Positions 36,548-45,080 of a DNA stretch of 64,000 nucleotides are shown here, piece by piece (the first letter of the stretch is position 1; each line of letters opens with the position of its first letter). The notes under the pieces are model-generated. The model was not told where the DNA came from. It saw only the letters and a list, made by a program, of their open reading frames with translations, and did no database searches. The translations under genes were made by a program, and so were the position numbers. This DNA comes from Aquibium oceanicum (GTDB lineage Bacteria > Pseudomonadota > Alphaproteobacteria > Rhizobiales > Rhizobiaceae): NCBI RefSeq assembly GCF_001889605.1, contig NZ_CP018171.1:4052501-4116500 (forward strand). Direction: 5' to 3'.

Positions 36548-37271
36548 CCTTCCGCAGTCGGTCTATCCTCAAAATGAGGTTCTTGGCGCTATTGTGAGAC
36601 CAGCGCCCGCCGCGAGGCGAAGGAATTTGTCGCTCGTTCAACGCGGCGGCAAGCGCCGTTGGCGATAGAGCGTCGCCTTGCTGCAGCCTCACTTCTTGCA
36701 CCACGCTCTGCAACTGCAAAGCGAGGTTAGCGGATCGAAGTGAATTGGCGTTCGTGCCCTTGCGCGCATTCGCCTTCGCAGCTTGCTTCGAGCTCTTCGT
36801 TCTCTTTGTCAATCCGGACTTGATGTTTCGACTTCGGATGACATTGCCTCGCGCTGCTTCTGACATGATAGTCATCTGCTCTTCCTTCGGGAGCGAATCC
36901 CAATAACGCCTGCGTGAGACGTCCCAGATGAGGGCGCCGCTGTTCTGCAGCATGTCGCCGAGCACTGTGAACTTCTTGTGCGTCACCGTCCCTAGCAGCC
37001 ACGAGAGGTCCGCGACAGCGACAGCCAATCCTCTTGCCGACGCTTCCTGCACCACTTCGACAAATCTTCGTCGCTCGAAGAACACCGATTGCCGGTTCGT
37101 TGGCAAATCGTAAGCCGTCTTCTCGAGCCGAACTCTACCTTCCGTCGTGGCACGCCTCAACATTTGAACTTGACTCGCGACTGCGGGAAGTTCCGCTGCT
37201 TCGATTGCGGACCTCGGCCGACGACGGCAGTAGGCGAAAACGTATCCGATGGCAGCGATCAGTTCGGCCAT
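36528..37271 (-). CDS. resolvase-like (serine recombinase family) protein, apparently without catalytic serine
   Basis: Start at ATG 37271 (AGGA seven bases upstream), 247 aa. The middle, VVQEASARGLAVAVADLSWLLGTV followed by LGDMLQNSGALIWDV, matches the resolvase catalytic-domain core. The C-terminus, LSPTALAAALNERQIPSPRGGRWSHNSAKNLILRIDRL, matches the recombinase DNA-binding segment. The N-terminal region, where YxRVS carries the nucleophile, reads IGYVFAYCRRRPRS. No clear R-V-S motif is visible, so catalytic activity is uncertain. The frame stays open upstream into the IS copy, but that part is IS sequence. It is bracketed by the two inverted IS copies. Confidence 0.68.
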   Translation of the reverse strand: MAELIAAIGYVFAYCRRRPRSAIEAAELPAVASQVQMLRRATTEGRVRLEKTAYDLPTNRQSVFFERRRFVEVVQEASARGLAVAVADLSWLLGTVTHKKFTVLGDMLQNSGALIWDVSRRRYWDSLPKEEQMTIMSEAARGNVIRSRNIKSGLTKRTKSSKQAAKANARKGTNANSLRSANLALQLQSVVQEVRLQQGDALSPTALAAALNERQIPSPRGGRWSHNSAKNLILRIDRLRKGELAST

Positions 37272-37419
37272 TGAAATTCCTAAACAGTGTTGATGCTTGC
37301 GAGCAGGACCTTCCCCCACCCTTGCAGGTTTTGCCGCATCAGCCGGCGCTCTCTGACCTGCCACTGAGTTTTTCCTCCACCTGGAGTTAGAGTCCGGCTC
37401 TCGATCGAAGGACGGACAG

Positions 37420-38172
37420 ATGAAGCGAAAGCGATTTACGGAAGAGCAGATCATCGGGGTTCTACGCGAGCACGAGGCGGGTGCGAAGGCAGGTGACCTG
37501 GCCCGCAAGCACGGGGTCTCTGAGGCGACGCTGTATAACTGGAAGGCGAAGTATGGCGGCATGGACGTGTCCGACGCCAAGCGCCTGAGGGCTTTGGAAG
37601 ACGAGAACGGGAGGCTGAAGAACCTGCTCGCCGAGCAGATGCTGGAAGCCTCGGCCCTTCGCGAGCTCCTGTCAAAAAATGGTAGGGCCCGCCGCCAAGC
37701 GCGAAGCCGTCGCGCATCTGCAGGCCGTCATGGGTCTGTCGGAGCGTCGGGCCTGTTCCATCGTCGGTGCCGATCGCACGATGATCCGCTACCAGTCGTG
37801 CCGGGCGCCGGAGACCGAACTGCGCGGCCGGCTGCGCGATCTCGCCAACGAGCGCCGGCGTTTCGGCTATCGGCGCCTGTTCATCCTGCTGCGGCGCGAG
37901 GGCGAGCCATCAGGGATCAACCGCATCTATCGGCTCTACCGCGAGGAGGGGCTGACAGTGCGCAAGCGCCGGGCGCGGCGACGCGCGGTGGGCACGCGGG
38001 CGCCGATCCTGGTCGAGGCGAGGCCGAACGCGCGTTGGTCGCTGGACTTCGTGCACGACCAGTTTGCCTGCGGGCGGCGGTTCCGCGTGCTCAACATCGT
38101 CGACGACGTGACCCGCGAATGCCTGGGCGCCATCCCCGACACGTCGATCTCCGGTCGTCGGGTGGCCCGTGA
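37420..38172 (+). CDS. IS3-family transposase OrfA (copy 2), frame altered after codon 86
   Basis: The first 86 codons equal OrfA of copy 1. With A6 instead of A7 at the slippery run, the orfA stop is skipped and the frame runs on to 38172 through orfB DNA in an unrelated frame. orfB is now +1 rather than -1 relative to orfA, so the normal frameshift would not give the fused transposase. Likely non-autonomous unless copy 1 helps, or unless this is a base-calling error. Confidence 0.72.
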   Translation: MKRKRFTEEQIIGVLREHEAGAKAGDLARKHGVSEATLYNWKAKYGGMDVSDAKRLRALEDENGRLKNLLAEQMLEASALRELLSKNGRARRQARSRRASAGRHGSVGASGLFHRRCRSHDDPLPVVPGAGDRTARPAARSRQRAPAFRLSAPVHPAAARGRAIRDQPHLSALPRGGADSAQAPGAATRGGHAGADPGRGEAERALVAGLRARPVCLRAAVPRAQHRRRRDPRMPGRHPRHVDLRSSGGP

Positions 38173-38608
38173 GCTGACCGATCTGATCAGCCGTCGCGGC
38201 AAGCCGGACATGATCGTTTCCGACCACGGCACGGAGTTCACCTCGAACGCGATCCTCGCCTGGTCGAAGGATCATCGCGTCGAATGGCACTACATCGCGC
38301 CGGGCAAGCCCATGCAAAACGGTTACGTCGAATCCTTCAACGGCCGGATGCGCGACGAACTCCTGAACGAGAGCCTGTTCTTCGGCCTCGACCACGCCCG
38401 CAACGCCATCGCCGAGTGGCGGCAGGACTTCAACTCTGCGAGACCTCATTCCTCGCTCGGATACCAGACCCCGGCGGCCTTCGCCGGAACTCTCGCCGCA
38501 ACCGCCTCCGACGCTTCGCTCGATAAGGGCTTCGCGTCTCCACCGGTTGCTCGAACCGCGCCCTACGGCGTAACAGAAACGGCCAAGGCTCTAACCGCCG
38601 CTGGATGA
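37679..38608 (+). CDS. IS3-family transposase OrfB, DDE integrase domain (copy 2)
   Basis: 309 aa, identical in sequence to OrfB of copy 1, with all three catalytic acids. It starts at the ATG overlapping the A6 run. As OrfB is normally made only by frameshift from OrfA, the one-base change upstream probably limits its expression as a functional OrfAB. Confidence 0.9.
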   Translation: MVGPAAKREAVAHLQAVMGLSERRACSIVGADRTMIRYQSCRAPETELRGRLRDLANERRRFGYRRLFILLRREGEPSGINRIYRLYREEGLTVRKRRARRRAVGTRAPILVEARPNARWSLDFVHDQFACGRRFRVLNIVDDVTRECLGAIPDTSISGRRVARELTDLISRRGKPDMIVSDHGTEFTSNAILAWSKDHRVEWHYIAPGKPMQNGYVESFNGRMRDELLNESLFFGLDHARNAIAEWRQDFNSARPHSSLGYQTPAAFAGTLAATASDASLDKGFASPPVARTAPYGVTETAKALTAAG

Positions 38609-38742
38609 AAGTTCAGTGGCAGGTCATCTCCTGCAGCTTTTTTCCACGGGAAACGACTGCGCAATCTCGACTATCACGTGATCGCAAGCTGCAGGGCGCA
38701 ACGGCCGGCGTTTCCGACACGGTTCGGGATCTAATAACTTGA

Positions 38743-39978
38743 TTAAGGCCTAGCATGTCTCTTCTTCTCGAGTGACCTACGCTGACGACCTTGAAGATGA
38801 CGAAGAGCTTGCACGACCTTCTTGGTCATCTCGTCGTAGATGGTCAAACTCGAGGCGACGCGGCGCGGCGCGGGCAGTGGCTTCTCGCTGACCCTTGATG
38901 CGATGCGTATGGCACGAGCTTGTCGCTTGCGAGCCGCGTCCATGGCTTCGAGACCTACTACACCGGCCTGGAGAAACTTCGTCATTCTCTTCGTCTCGAA
39001 ATCCTCCTTGACTGCCCGCAGGTGCGGCTTCTCTGTTTCGTCTACTTGCCGGAAGGTGGGCAGTCGGAACTGGAAGAATGAACCCTGTAGCGTTTGAAAA
39101 CGGAACTTCTCCAATTCATTGAGTTTCCGTAAGCCGAGCTCTGACAGCTCCTGCTCGAGCATTGTCACTTCGAGACGAACGCGAACCTCATCCTCCGGGA
39201 GCTTAAGCACCGCCCCGGTCGTCTTGTTCTGCTGATCAATCCGCTTCACCATCAAGCGCCACGAGGACGATGAACCCGCCGCTCCGGTGTAGTAGGTAGA
39301 GTCGATGGTCGCCGGGATGTCCTTGTCGTTGCGCATCAGCAGCTCGTCATCAAGCCTTCGCACCCCCTTCTTCGAGGCAAGAACATGAACTGTCCTTATC
39401 TCACCACGCTGATCTGTGGCGACGAAGCGAGGTCTATCGTCCGGCTGGCTCATGACGTCCCGGCTTGGCAGGTGTGTTCGGGCTAAAACGCCGAAGAGCT
39501 TCGCGAGCGCCTCTTCCGAGAACTTCTTCGGCTTTATGTCTAGGCTGATTTCCAGTCCTACCAGCTCCGGTTCAGCGACGAGCGTCCATCTCGAATTCAC
39601 CGCCTCTACCGCTTCGATGACATCGCCCAGCAGCGGCTCCTGGAATCTGACAGTGAACTGCTGCCCTGCAGCCCCTCCCGCCGATGCAACTTCTCGAACC
39701 CAAAGGCGCTCGCCAGTCAGCTTCTCTAGATGATCCTGGATCCATTTCCACTGCGTCACGCCGGCGATAACAATCCGTAACTCGAGCCAGTCGATCACCG
39801 CCCGGCAGGTGTAGTCACCAAGGTCTATCTCCGGCTGTAGGACATACCGGCCTTTGAAGCGCGCCTGCTTCTTTTGGAGTTCGGCACGGCGGAAGTTCAA
39901 ACGGTAAGTGGTCGTGGAAGCTGATGAAGTCAGTTCGGTGCTGACGAGCTCGCTTTGGGCACTGAAGGACATTCGCAA
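38743..39978 (-). CDS. possible phage/plasmid replication initiator-like protein
   Basis: A 411-aa protein (TTG at 39978; ATG at 39972 may be the true start). The segment DSTYYTGAAGSSSSWRLMVKRIDQQNK near residues 225-252 is followed by VRVRLEVTMLEQELSELGL. This resembles the TYYxGxxxS...R.Y.K...RxEv pattern of Rep_trans/phage replication-initiation proteins. The C-terminus is basic (RHLQGRQRRSLEKKRHARP). This is a weak, pattern-level suggestion; I cannot point to a catalytic tyrosine with confidence. It lies in the island near IS copy 2, consistent with a mobile-element replication gene. Confidence 0.5.
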   Translation of the reverse strand: MRMSFSAQSELVSTELTSSASTTTYRLNFRRAELQKKQARFKGRYVLQPEIDLGDYTCRAVIDWLELRIVIAGVTQWKWIQDHLEKLTGERLWVREVASAGGAAGQQFTVRFQEPLLGDVIEAVEAVNSRWTLVAEPELVGLEISLDIKPKKFSEEALAKLFGVLARTHLPSRDVMSQPDDRPRFVATDQRGEIRTVHVLASKKGVRRLDDELLMRNDKDIPATIDSTYYTGAAGSSSSWRLMVKRIDQQNKTTGAVLKLPEDEVRVRLEVTMLEQELSELGLRKLNELEKFRFQTLQGSFFQFRLPTFRQVDETEKPHLRAVKEDFETKRMTKFLQAGVVGLEAMDAARKRQARAIRIASRVSEKPLPAPRRVASSLTIYDEMTKKVVQALRHLQGRQRRSLEKKRHARP

Positions 39979-40145
39979 ACCATGAATCAGTTCCCCGGCA
40001 CATAGACGCTCACCAGCGCGAAGTCAGCGCTCTCGAGCGTAATTGTTGCGCTCGAACGGCCTCGGAGCCAGCCAGCGGGCAACCTCGTTCGAACCAGAGC
40101 ATAGCAGCAGCAGCACGCGGATGCGTTTGAGCAAGCCGGTTAAGT

Positions 40146-40497
40146 CTATATCTTCGATCGCCGCCAGCCGGCTCTCCGTGCCTCGGCTTCCGAACAGAAC
40201 CAGCGTTCACCCCTCCAGAAGGAAATCCAGGTGCGCGAGTAGTAGCGTTGTCCTGGCATGTGGTAAATGCGCTCTCCGCTCGCGCTGATGTTGCCCTTTA
40301 ACGTTGCAGCCAGCGGCTAACGACTTTAGCGGCAGAAGGTCGCCCAGCGAGAGTGTCCCGCTCGTGTATGCGACGCCGGCAGCACCGCCGAAGAGCAACG
40401 GCATCATCGGTAGCGAAGTGGATCGCCGCTGACGCCGCGCGCGCGTCCATTCTGATCGAGATCTGCGTCGCGGGACCATCTGGCGATTGTGCCACAT
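40146..40497 (-). pseudogene. membrane-anchored sunset-domain-type protein, frameshifted
   Basis: Two overlapping frames join into one protein. The first, from 40497, has a hydrophobic stretch (LLFGGAAGVAYTSGTLSLGDLLPL) and reaches AGCNVKG. The sequence then continues in the next frame as GNISASGERIYHMPGQRYY and ends GERWFCSEAEARRAGWRRSKI at 40146. CxxKGNIS...GERIYHxPGQxYY...GERWFCSEAEARxAGWR is a known rhizobial module, often at the end of nuclease-like or exopolysaccharide proteins. An extra base in the AAAGGG run near 40308 breaks the frame. The function of the intact form is unknown. Confidence 0.7.
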
Positions 40498-40788
40498 GCC
40501 GGTTGATGCTGTCCGAACGCGCTACGCAGCATTTTAGCGATGGGAGCGCCTCCAGCAGAATGGAAGTGCAATTCCCGTGTCATAAAGCGCCGCTGGTGAG
40601 CGTGGAGGTTCTCGATGCTCTCTGACAGCGGATAAACGCTCACGCTCGCCTGTGAACTTCTATGGCCGATTGGCTTCTCGACCACTACGCTGCAAAGTCG
40701 CTCCGAGACCCGCCGCTGCCAGATCCAGACAGTGCTTGAGCTTTTGACGTCCGATCGTGCACAACCAACTTCGGACGAGGAGGATGTC
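40498..40788. other. gene-free region before the SDR remnant
   Basis: About 290 bp without a supported gene. GAGGAGG at 40777-40784 is the ribosome site of the SDR gene that follows. Confidence 0.4.
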
Positions 40789-41554
40789 ATGGATCTCGCA
40801 CTTTCTGGAAAAGTCGTGCTCGTCACGGGCGGCACGAAGGGCATTGGCTTCGCCTGCGCACGTGCATTTGCCGAAGAAGGGGCGCGGGTCGCGGTAGTCT
40901 CCCGCTCACAGGCGAACGTCGACAGAGCGTGCGCCGAGCTGAATGGGGCCATCGGCTTTGCCGCTGATCTGGCTGACGAGCAGGAGGCCGTGGGAGTAGT
41001 GGAGCAAGTCGAGAGGGAAATCGGGCCGCTCGACGTCCTCGTCAACAGCGCTGGTGCAGCCAAGCGAACACCGCCAGACGAGCTTACGCCGGCACTGCGA
41101 TGGACGCGAAGTATTCACCTACGTCAACTTCATCGATCCGGTGGTCAAACGAATGGCTGCTCGGAAGAGCGGCGTAATCGTCATCGTGATTGGCAACGGC
41201 GGCAGGATCGCCTCAGCGATCCACATACCCGGAGGTGCAGCGAATTCGGCGCTGATGCTCGTCACCGCCGGCTTGGCCAATGCCAAAGCCGGTCAAGGTG
41301 CTCTTGTCGTGGCGGTAAATCCCGGCCTCACTGAAACTGAACGCGTCTCGGAAGGTCTGCAGGCAGATGCGCGGCTTGCATCGATCTCCGAGAGCGAGGC
41401 GCGAGAGCGAAGCATTGCGCGTATTCCGCTTGGCCGTATGGCCGACCCCGTTGAGACCGCGAGCGCTGTGCTGTCCCTGGCGTCCGGTAGAGCGAGCTAC
41501 ATCACCGGCGTCTCGATCACAATGGACGGACCGACGTCCCCGATGGTGATGTGA
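40789..41554 (+). pseudogene. short-chain dehydrogenase/reductase, frameshifted
   Basis: The first part from ATG 40789 has the nucleotide-binding VTGGTKGIGFACARAFAEEGARV and the strand LDVLVNSAGAAKRTPPDEL. Near 41095-41125 small deletions shift the frame twice: a MDAKY segment is readable in one frame, and FTYVNFIDPVVKRMAARKSG continues in another. The rest, with GGAANSALMLVTAGLANA, VVAVNPGLTETER and GRASYITGVSITMDGP, is SDR-like to 41554. The usual YxxxK pair is not seen; an atypical SDR subgroup is possible. It is probably non-functional unless the indels are sequencing errors. Confidence 0.82.
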
Positions 41555-41707
41555 TCGCCCTAGATGACGCGACGATCGCGCGACTGGCTTCTGGCGTCGT
41601 CCTGTCGCCGAACGGATGGCGCTCCTGACCGGAGGAGCCAGTATCCGAAAAAGGCCGGATTCCTTGCGGCAAGAAAGCTCGCAGCCTTCTCGATGCGCCT
41701 TTTCTTT

Positions 41708-42499
41708 TCAAAGCCTGCGGGCGCGCGTCGCCCTCGGGCGGAAGAGATCTTCCGAAGATACAGCAGGAGAAAAGAGATAGCCTTGGGCAACGTTGCAACC
41801 CATAGCCAGGAGCAGCTCACGCTGTTCTTCGGTTTCCACCCCCTCCGCCACGATTGCGAGGTCTAGGTTCCGGGCAAGTCCCACGATGGACGCCACGATC
41901 GATCGTGCACGCGCATCGTCGGCAAGCGGCCCGATGAAGTTCCGGTCGATCTTGATGATGTCGACAGGAAACTCGATCAGGTGCGTCAGAGATGCAAAGC
42001 CGGTGCCGAAATCGTCGAAGGCAATCTTTACACCTTCTTGGCGCAGCTGTGCACAGACAGCGCGGACTTCGTCGGCCGAGCGGGACAGGACCGTCTCCTC
42101 GGTGATCTCCAGCTGAATATGATATGGCGCAAGACTGTGCCTGGAGAGATTGTCTAGAAGGTCGTTGACGAACATCTCGTTGCGGAACTGTTGCGGGCTC
42201 ATGTTGATCGCGATGTGTCCGAACTCCACGCCTGCCTTGACCCACTCGCCGGCTTGCCTTAACCCCTCGGCAAGCACGAATGCACCCGACTCGCCCGACA
42301 GGATCGTGTCGTCGAGCGCCGCGCGGAATTCGTTCGGTCCGCGCAAGACCTCCCCGTCTCGCCAGCGAAGCAGCGCCTCGACCCCGACAAGCTTGCGCTC
42401 GCAGAGCTGAATTTTTGGCTGGTAGTGGAGCTCGAAGGCGCCTTGCTTCAAGGACTCGCGCGCGCGAGCAATTGTATTCACCTTGCGGGTGGCATCCAA
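41708..42499 (-). pseudogene. EAL domain (c-di-GMP phosphodiesterase) severed from its GGDEF half by a frameshift
   Basis: About 263 residues form a complete EAL domain: VEALLRW (EAL), INMSPQQF (Asn), LEITEE (Glu), FDDFGTGFASL (paired Asp), DIIKIDRNF (Lys) and VAEGVET (Glu) are all present. The frame is open further upstream and would join the GGDEF protein if one A were added to the AAAA run near 42533. No good independent start exists (TTG at 42499), so this was the C-terminal half of a bifunctional protein. It may be untranslated now. Confidence 0.82.
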
Positions 42500-43932
42500 C
42501 CGCAGCGTATCGGTGAAGAATTGGTGTCGGTTTTCCCCTTGGATTTGGCCGCATAGAGCGCGAGATCCGCTTCGGTCATCAGCAATGCCGGGTTGGCGGC
42601 TGGGCGGTCGAGCGAATGGGTTATGCCGATCGAAACCCCGAGCTGAAAGCCTTGCTCATCCCAGGACAGGGGTTCCGAAACCTTTAGCAGCGTCCAAGTC
42701 GCGAGCGCTTCCATGTGCAACTTATCGGTCGCCTCCATGAACATCGCGAATTCGTCACCGCCAACGCGACCGATAAATACTTCGGAGGGCATTGCGCGCA
42801 GCCTACGGCCAATCTCACGTAGACAAGCGTCACCGGCGTTGTGGCCTGAAGTATCGTTCACATCCTTAAATCCATCGAGGTCCAGCATCATTAGGCATAT
42901 TGGCCTTCCTTGGGACGACTGTTCCTCCATTTTGGCCAGTAAGGCGGAGCGGTTGAGAAGGCCCGTCAATGCGTCGTATTCAGCCACCTTGCGCAGCGCG
43001 ATCCGTGCTTCCTTTTCGGCCGTAATGTCCTGCTTCAGCCCGAGACGCCGGATCGGCACACCGTCTTCGTCGAACTGGACCGCGCTGCTTATTCGCGCAT
43101 GCCGCGGTGCGTTCTCCGCGGTGAGGAATTCTACCTCGATCTCGTATGGCGAATTTTCCTTGTAGGCTCGCTCTACCGTTTCGTTCAGCCTCGCCCACTC
43201 GCTGTCACTGTAGAACCGCCGCAAGGTCTCGTCTGTAATCTCGACATCGATGTCGATCCCGTGAAGGGCGTAGAGTGACTTGCTCCACCTGTAATTGCCG
43301 GTAGTCAAGTCCCTTTCCCACGCTCCCATGTTCCCCAGCCGGTAGGCATCCTCCAGCAGCTGTTGATTTACGAGCAACTCTGCATTTCTTTCGGCCAGCA
43401 GAACGTTCTTAAGCCTGATCTCGTCCGTCAGCTTACAGAGTTGACGAGCTTGTGCGAGCTGTTTGATTAGCGCCTCAGCGACCTGTCCGAGACGTTCTAG
43501 CGCTCGGATTGCCGTTGGCGAGAATCGCCGCGGCTTGGTATCCAGAATGCAAAGGGTTCCGACATGGATGCCCTCTTCGATCGCGAGGGGCACACCAGCG
43601 TAGAAGCGTATTCCATTTTCCTGGAGAACGAGGGGATTGGATGAGAAGCGCTCGTCTTGAGTGGCATCCTCTACAATGACTTTCGAGCCCGTCGCGATGG
43701 CATGATTACAAAATGCGTCTTCGCGTCTCGTTTCTCGCATATCCAGGCCGTGAACCGCCTTGAACCATTGGCGGCTTCGATCGATGATACTGATCAAGCT
43801 GCCGGATACACCGAACATCTCACTGGCATGCATGACGAGCGCGTCGAACTGCGGCTCGAACGCTGAGTCGAGAATGCCCAATTCCAGAACGTGTTGGAGT
43901 CGCACCGTCTCGTTTTGCGGGACAGGAAACAT
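42478..43932 (-). CDS. GAF-PAS-GGDEF diguanylate cyclase (C-terminal EAL lost by frameshift)
   Basis: From ATG 43932 (GGGGG upstream) the 484-aa product has a GAF domain at about 20-165 (ISIIDRSRQWFKAVHGL, FCNHAIATGSKVIVEDA, AGVPLAIEEGIHVGTLCILD). A PAS domain follows at about 195-320 (MGAWERDLTTGNYRWSKSLYALHGID), then a GGDEF domain with VGGDEFAMF near residue 430. The I-site RxxD is not obvious. It makes cyclic di-GMP in response to an unknown signal. It ends prematurely in a frame-shifted tail (TDTNSSPIRCG...), the EAL half continuing in another frame. Confidence 0.87.
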   Translation of the reverse strand: MFPVPQNETVRLQHVLELGILDSAFEPQFDALVMHASEMFGVSGSLISIIDRSRQWFKAVHGLDMRETRREDAFCNHAIATGSKVIVEDATQDERFSSNPLVLQENGIRFYAGVPLAIEEGIHVGTLCILDTKPRRFSPTAIRALERLGQVAEALIKQLAQARQLCKLTDEIRLKNVLLAERNAELLVNQQLLEDAYRLGNMGAWERDLTTGNYRWSKSLYALHGIDIDVEITDETLRRFYSDSEWARLNETVERAYKENSPYEIEVEFLTAENAPRHARISSAVQFDEDGVPIRRLGLKQDITAEKEARIALRKVAEYDALTGLLNRSALLAKMEEQSSQGRPICLMMLDLDGFKDVNDTSGHNAGDACLREIGRRLRAMPSEVFIGRVGGDEFAMFMEATDKLHMEALATWTLLKVSEPLSWDEQGFQLGVSIGITHSLDRPAANPALLMTEADLALYAAKSKGKTDTNSSPIRCGWMPPAR

Positions 43933-44333
43933 GGTAGCCCCCAAGCGTTGAAATCGCAGGATCCGTCCTATAGCTAAAATGACCGTTAAAGCAGAAGCTT
44001 ACGCTGCGGCACTCGGTCGTTCCGCGCGACCTGCTGAGAGGGAATCTTCATATGCGTAATTTCGGAGCACCGCTTTGGCCGAGGTGGGACGAACGCGAGA
44101 TAAATGGCCCCGTGGCGGAGGGCGTCATATCAAAACCGGCTTCATTCTAGATGACGGCGAGGATTATTGGAAAGTCGATTGGGAGCTCGCTGACGAGCGC
44201 GGTGATTTGTCGATTATCCTGACAGAGCGAGATGGTCGGAGTCAGCCAGCGATCTCCCTGAGCGTTTATGGCTGGGTCAACAACCATCAGCCTGCTTCGA
44301 GCGACGCAGAGGTCCGGGTTGGCCGAAAAGAAG

Positions 44334-44363
44334 AAGGCCTGCCGGGGGGACTCGGCAGGCCTT
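44334..44363. terminator. bidirectional terminator-like hairpin
   Basis: AAGGCCTGCCG and CGGCAGGCCTT form a perfect 11-bp stem around an 8-nt loop. It is followed by TTTGTT on the plus strand and, on the minus strand, by CTTCTTTT. The nearest gene it could serve is unclear. Confidence 0.68.
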
Positions 44364-44561
44364 TGTTCGTCGGGCGCGTGCGGGCTTCCCGACTGAGAAA
44401 GATGATCGGCGGGATCATCTGTGGATGCCACATAGTTTGCCCGCAATCCGATTCGCTAGGCACATCGCTGCAACGCAGCTATGCAAATTCGCCGCATCCA
44501 CTTGAGAGTGTCGACCGGAAGGTCGGGCAGTCTCTTTTTTGCGCCACAAACCCGCCACTCG

Positions 44562-44609
44562 CGCACTCGACAGGATTCGAACCTGTGACTTCTGCCAGAG
44601 GAGGGCCGC
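44562..44609 (-). pseudogene. 3' part of a tRNA-Arg-like gene
   Basis: Minus strand: a decamer GCGGCCCTCC, then a degenerate loop, GGCAG (3' strand of an anticodon stem), variable loop, T-arm ACAGG-TTCGAAT-CCTGT and acceptor strand CGAGTGC. No encoded CCA is present (it reads GCGAG). The acceptor strand would pair with GCACTCG, one base different from the GCACCCG of the 5' piece at 44726. Confidence 0.65.
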
Positions 44610-44614
44610 ACTGC

Positions 44615-44650
44615 CCTTGCCGCGCATTCGCCAGCTGATGCGCGGCAAGG
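44615..44650. repeat. strong 13-bp hairpin beside the tRNA-Arg fragment
   Basis: CCTTGCCGCGCAT and ATGCGCGGCAAGG form a perfect 13-bp stem with a 10-nt loop. There is no T-run, so it is not an obvious terminator. It directly abuts the tRNA-like piece and could be a recombination-related structure or a relic of an element end. Confidence 0.55.
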
Positions 44651-44725
44651 CATCGGTTATGAAGCACCTATGCCGCGTCGGTTCATCCGGCACGTCCCAA
44701 GCTGCGGAATAACAGCCGCGGCCGG

Positions 44726-44765
44726 GCACCCGTAGCTCAGCTGGATAGAGCGCGGCCCTCCGAAG
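44726..44765 (+). pseudogene. 5' part of tRNA-Arg(CCG)
   Basis: Acceptor 5' strand GCACCCG, TA, D-arm GCTC-AGCTGGATA-GAGC, anticodon stem CGGCC and loop CTCCGAA (anticodon CCG) are all present. The match ends at 44765, where the 3' anticodon strand should begin (TGACC instead). The missing half is not found on this strand; a related 3' half lies 117 bp upstream on the other strand. Confidence 0.78.
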
Positions 44766-45080
44766 TGACCAAGCTTGATCTCGGTTTCGACAAACCCTCC
44801 TAGGCGGTCCCGGTTTTCCCAAATCGATGCATCGTGGACTAACGTTTCCGGCACGAAACCGCCACTCTTGTGAACTCTGACCCCGCTTCTGTTGCAAGAG
44901 AGCGAGGAAGGACGCTGGTGACGATCGGGGGAAATCGCCACCAGCGGCTTGGGGTCGGCATCCGGGCGAGAGATGCCGAGGCCTGGAGGCAACGGGCGAA
45001 AAAGAGGACGGGTTTCGCCGGGGAATGCTTCCAGGATCTGTCGATGCGGATGATGCGAACTTGTCAGATCGCATCATGCA
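44766..45080. other. gene-free region after the tRNA-Arg 5' fragment
   Basis: About 315 bp in which I see no gene, RNA or clear repeat. Confidence 0.4.

Larger units (their letters stand above)
37354..38626 (+). mobile_element. IS3-family (IS407-like) insertion sequence, copy 2, inverted
   Basis: A 1273-bp element with the same inverted repeats as copy 1, in plus orientation. It is one base shorter because the poly-A run at the orfA/orfB junction has six A instead of seven. No target duplication is visible (GCTC left, TCTC right). The two copies flank 1126 bp containing the resolvase-like gene, so the arrangement resembles a composite transposon or a site for inversion by homologous recombination. 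Confidence 0.92.

Noticed and set aside
36528..37580. Long form (350 aa) of the resolvase-like protein starting inside IS copy 2
   Set aside because: The first 100 residues are antisense IS sequence (also seen at copy 1); the ATG at 37271 has a good ribosome site and starts the conserved part.
34954..38626. Target-site duplication or composite-transposon duplication around the paired IS copies
   Set aside because: Flanks compared at all four ends (CGGT, GCGT, GCTC, TCTC) and after hypothetical inversion; none match.
40010..40210. 66-codon minus-strand frame downstream of the sunset-type remnant
   Set aside because: It overlaps the 3' end of the better-supported frameshifted sunset-type gene in another frame and has no features of its own.
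44615..44650. Intrinsic terminator at the 13-bp hairpin
   Set aside because: There is no T-run on either strand after the stem, so it is kept only as a structural repeat.
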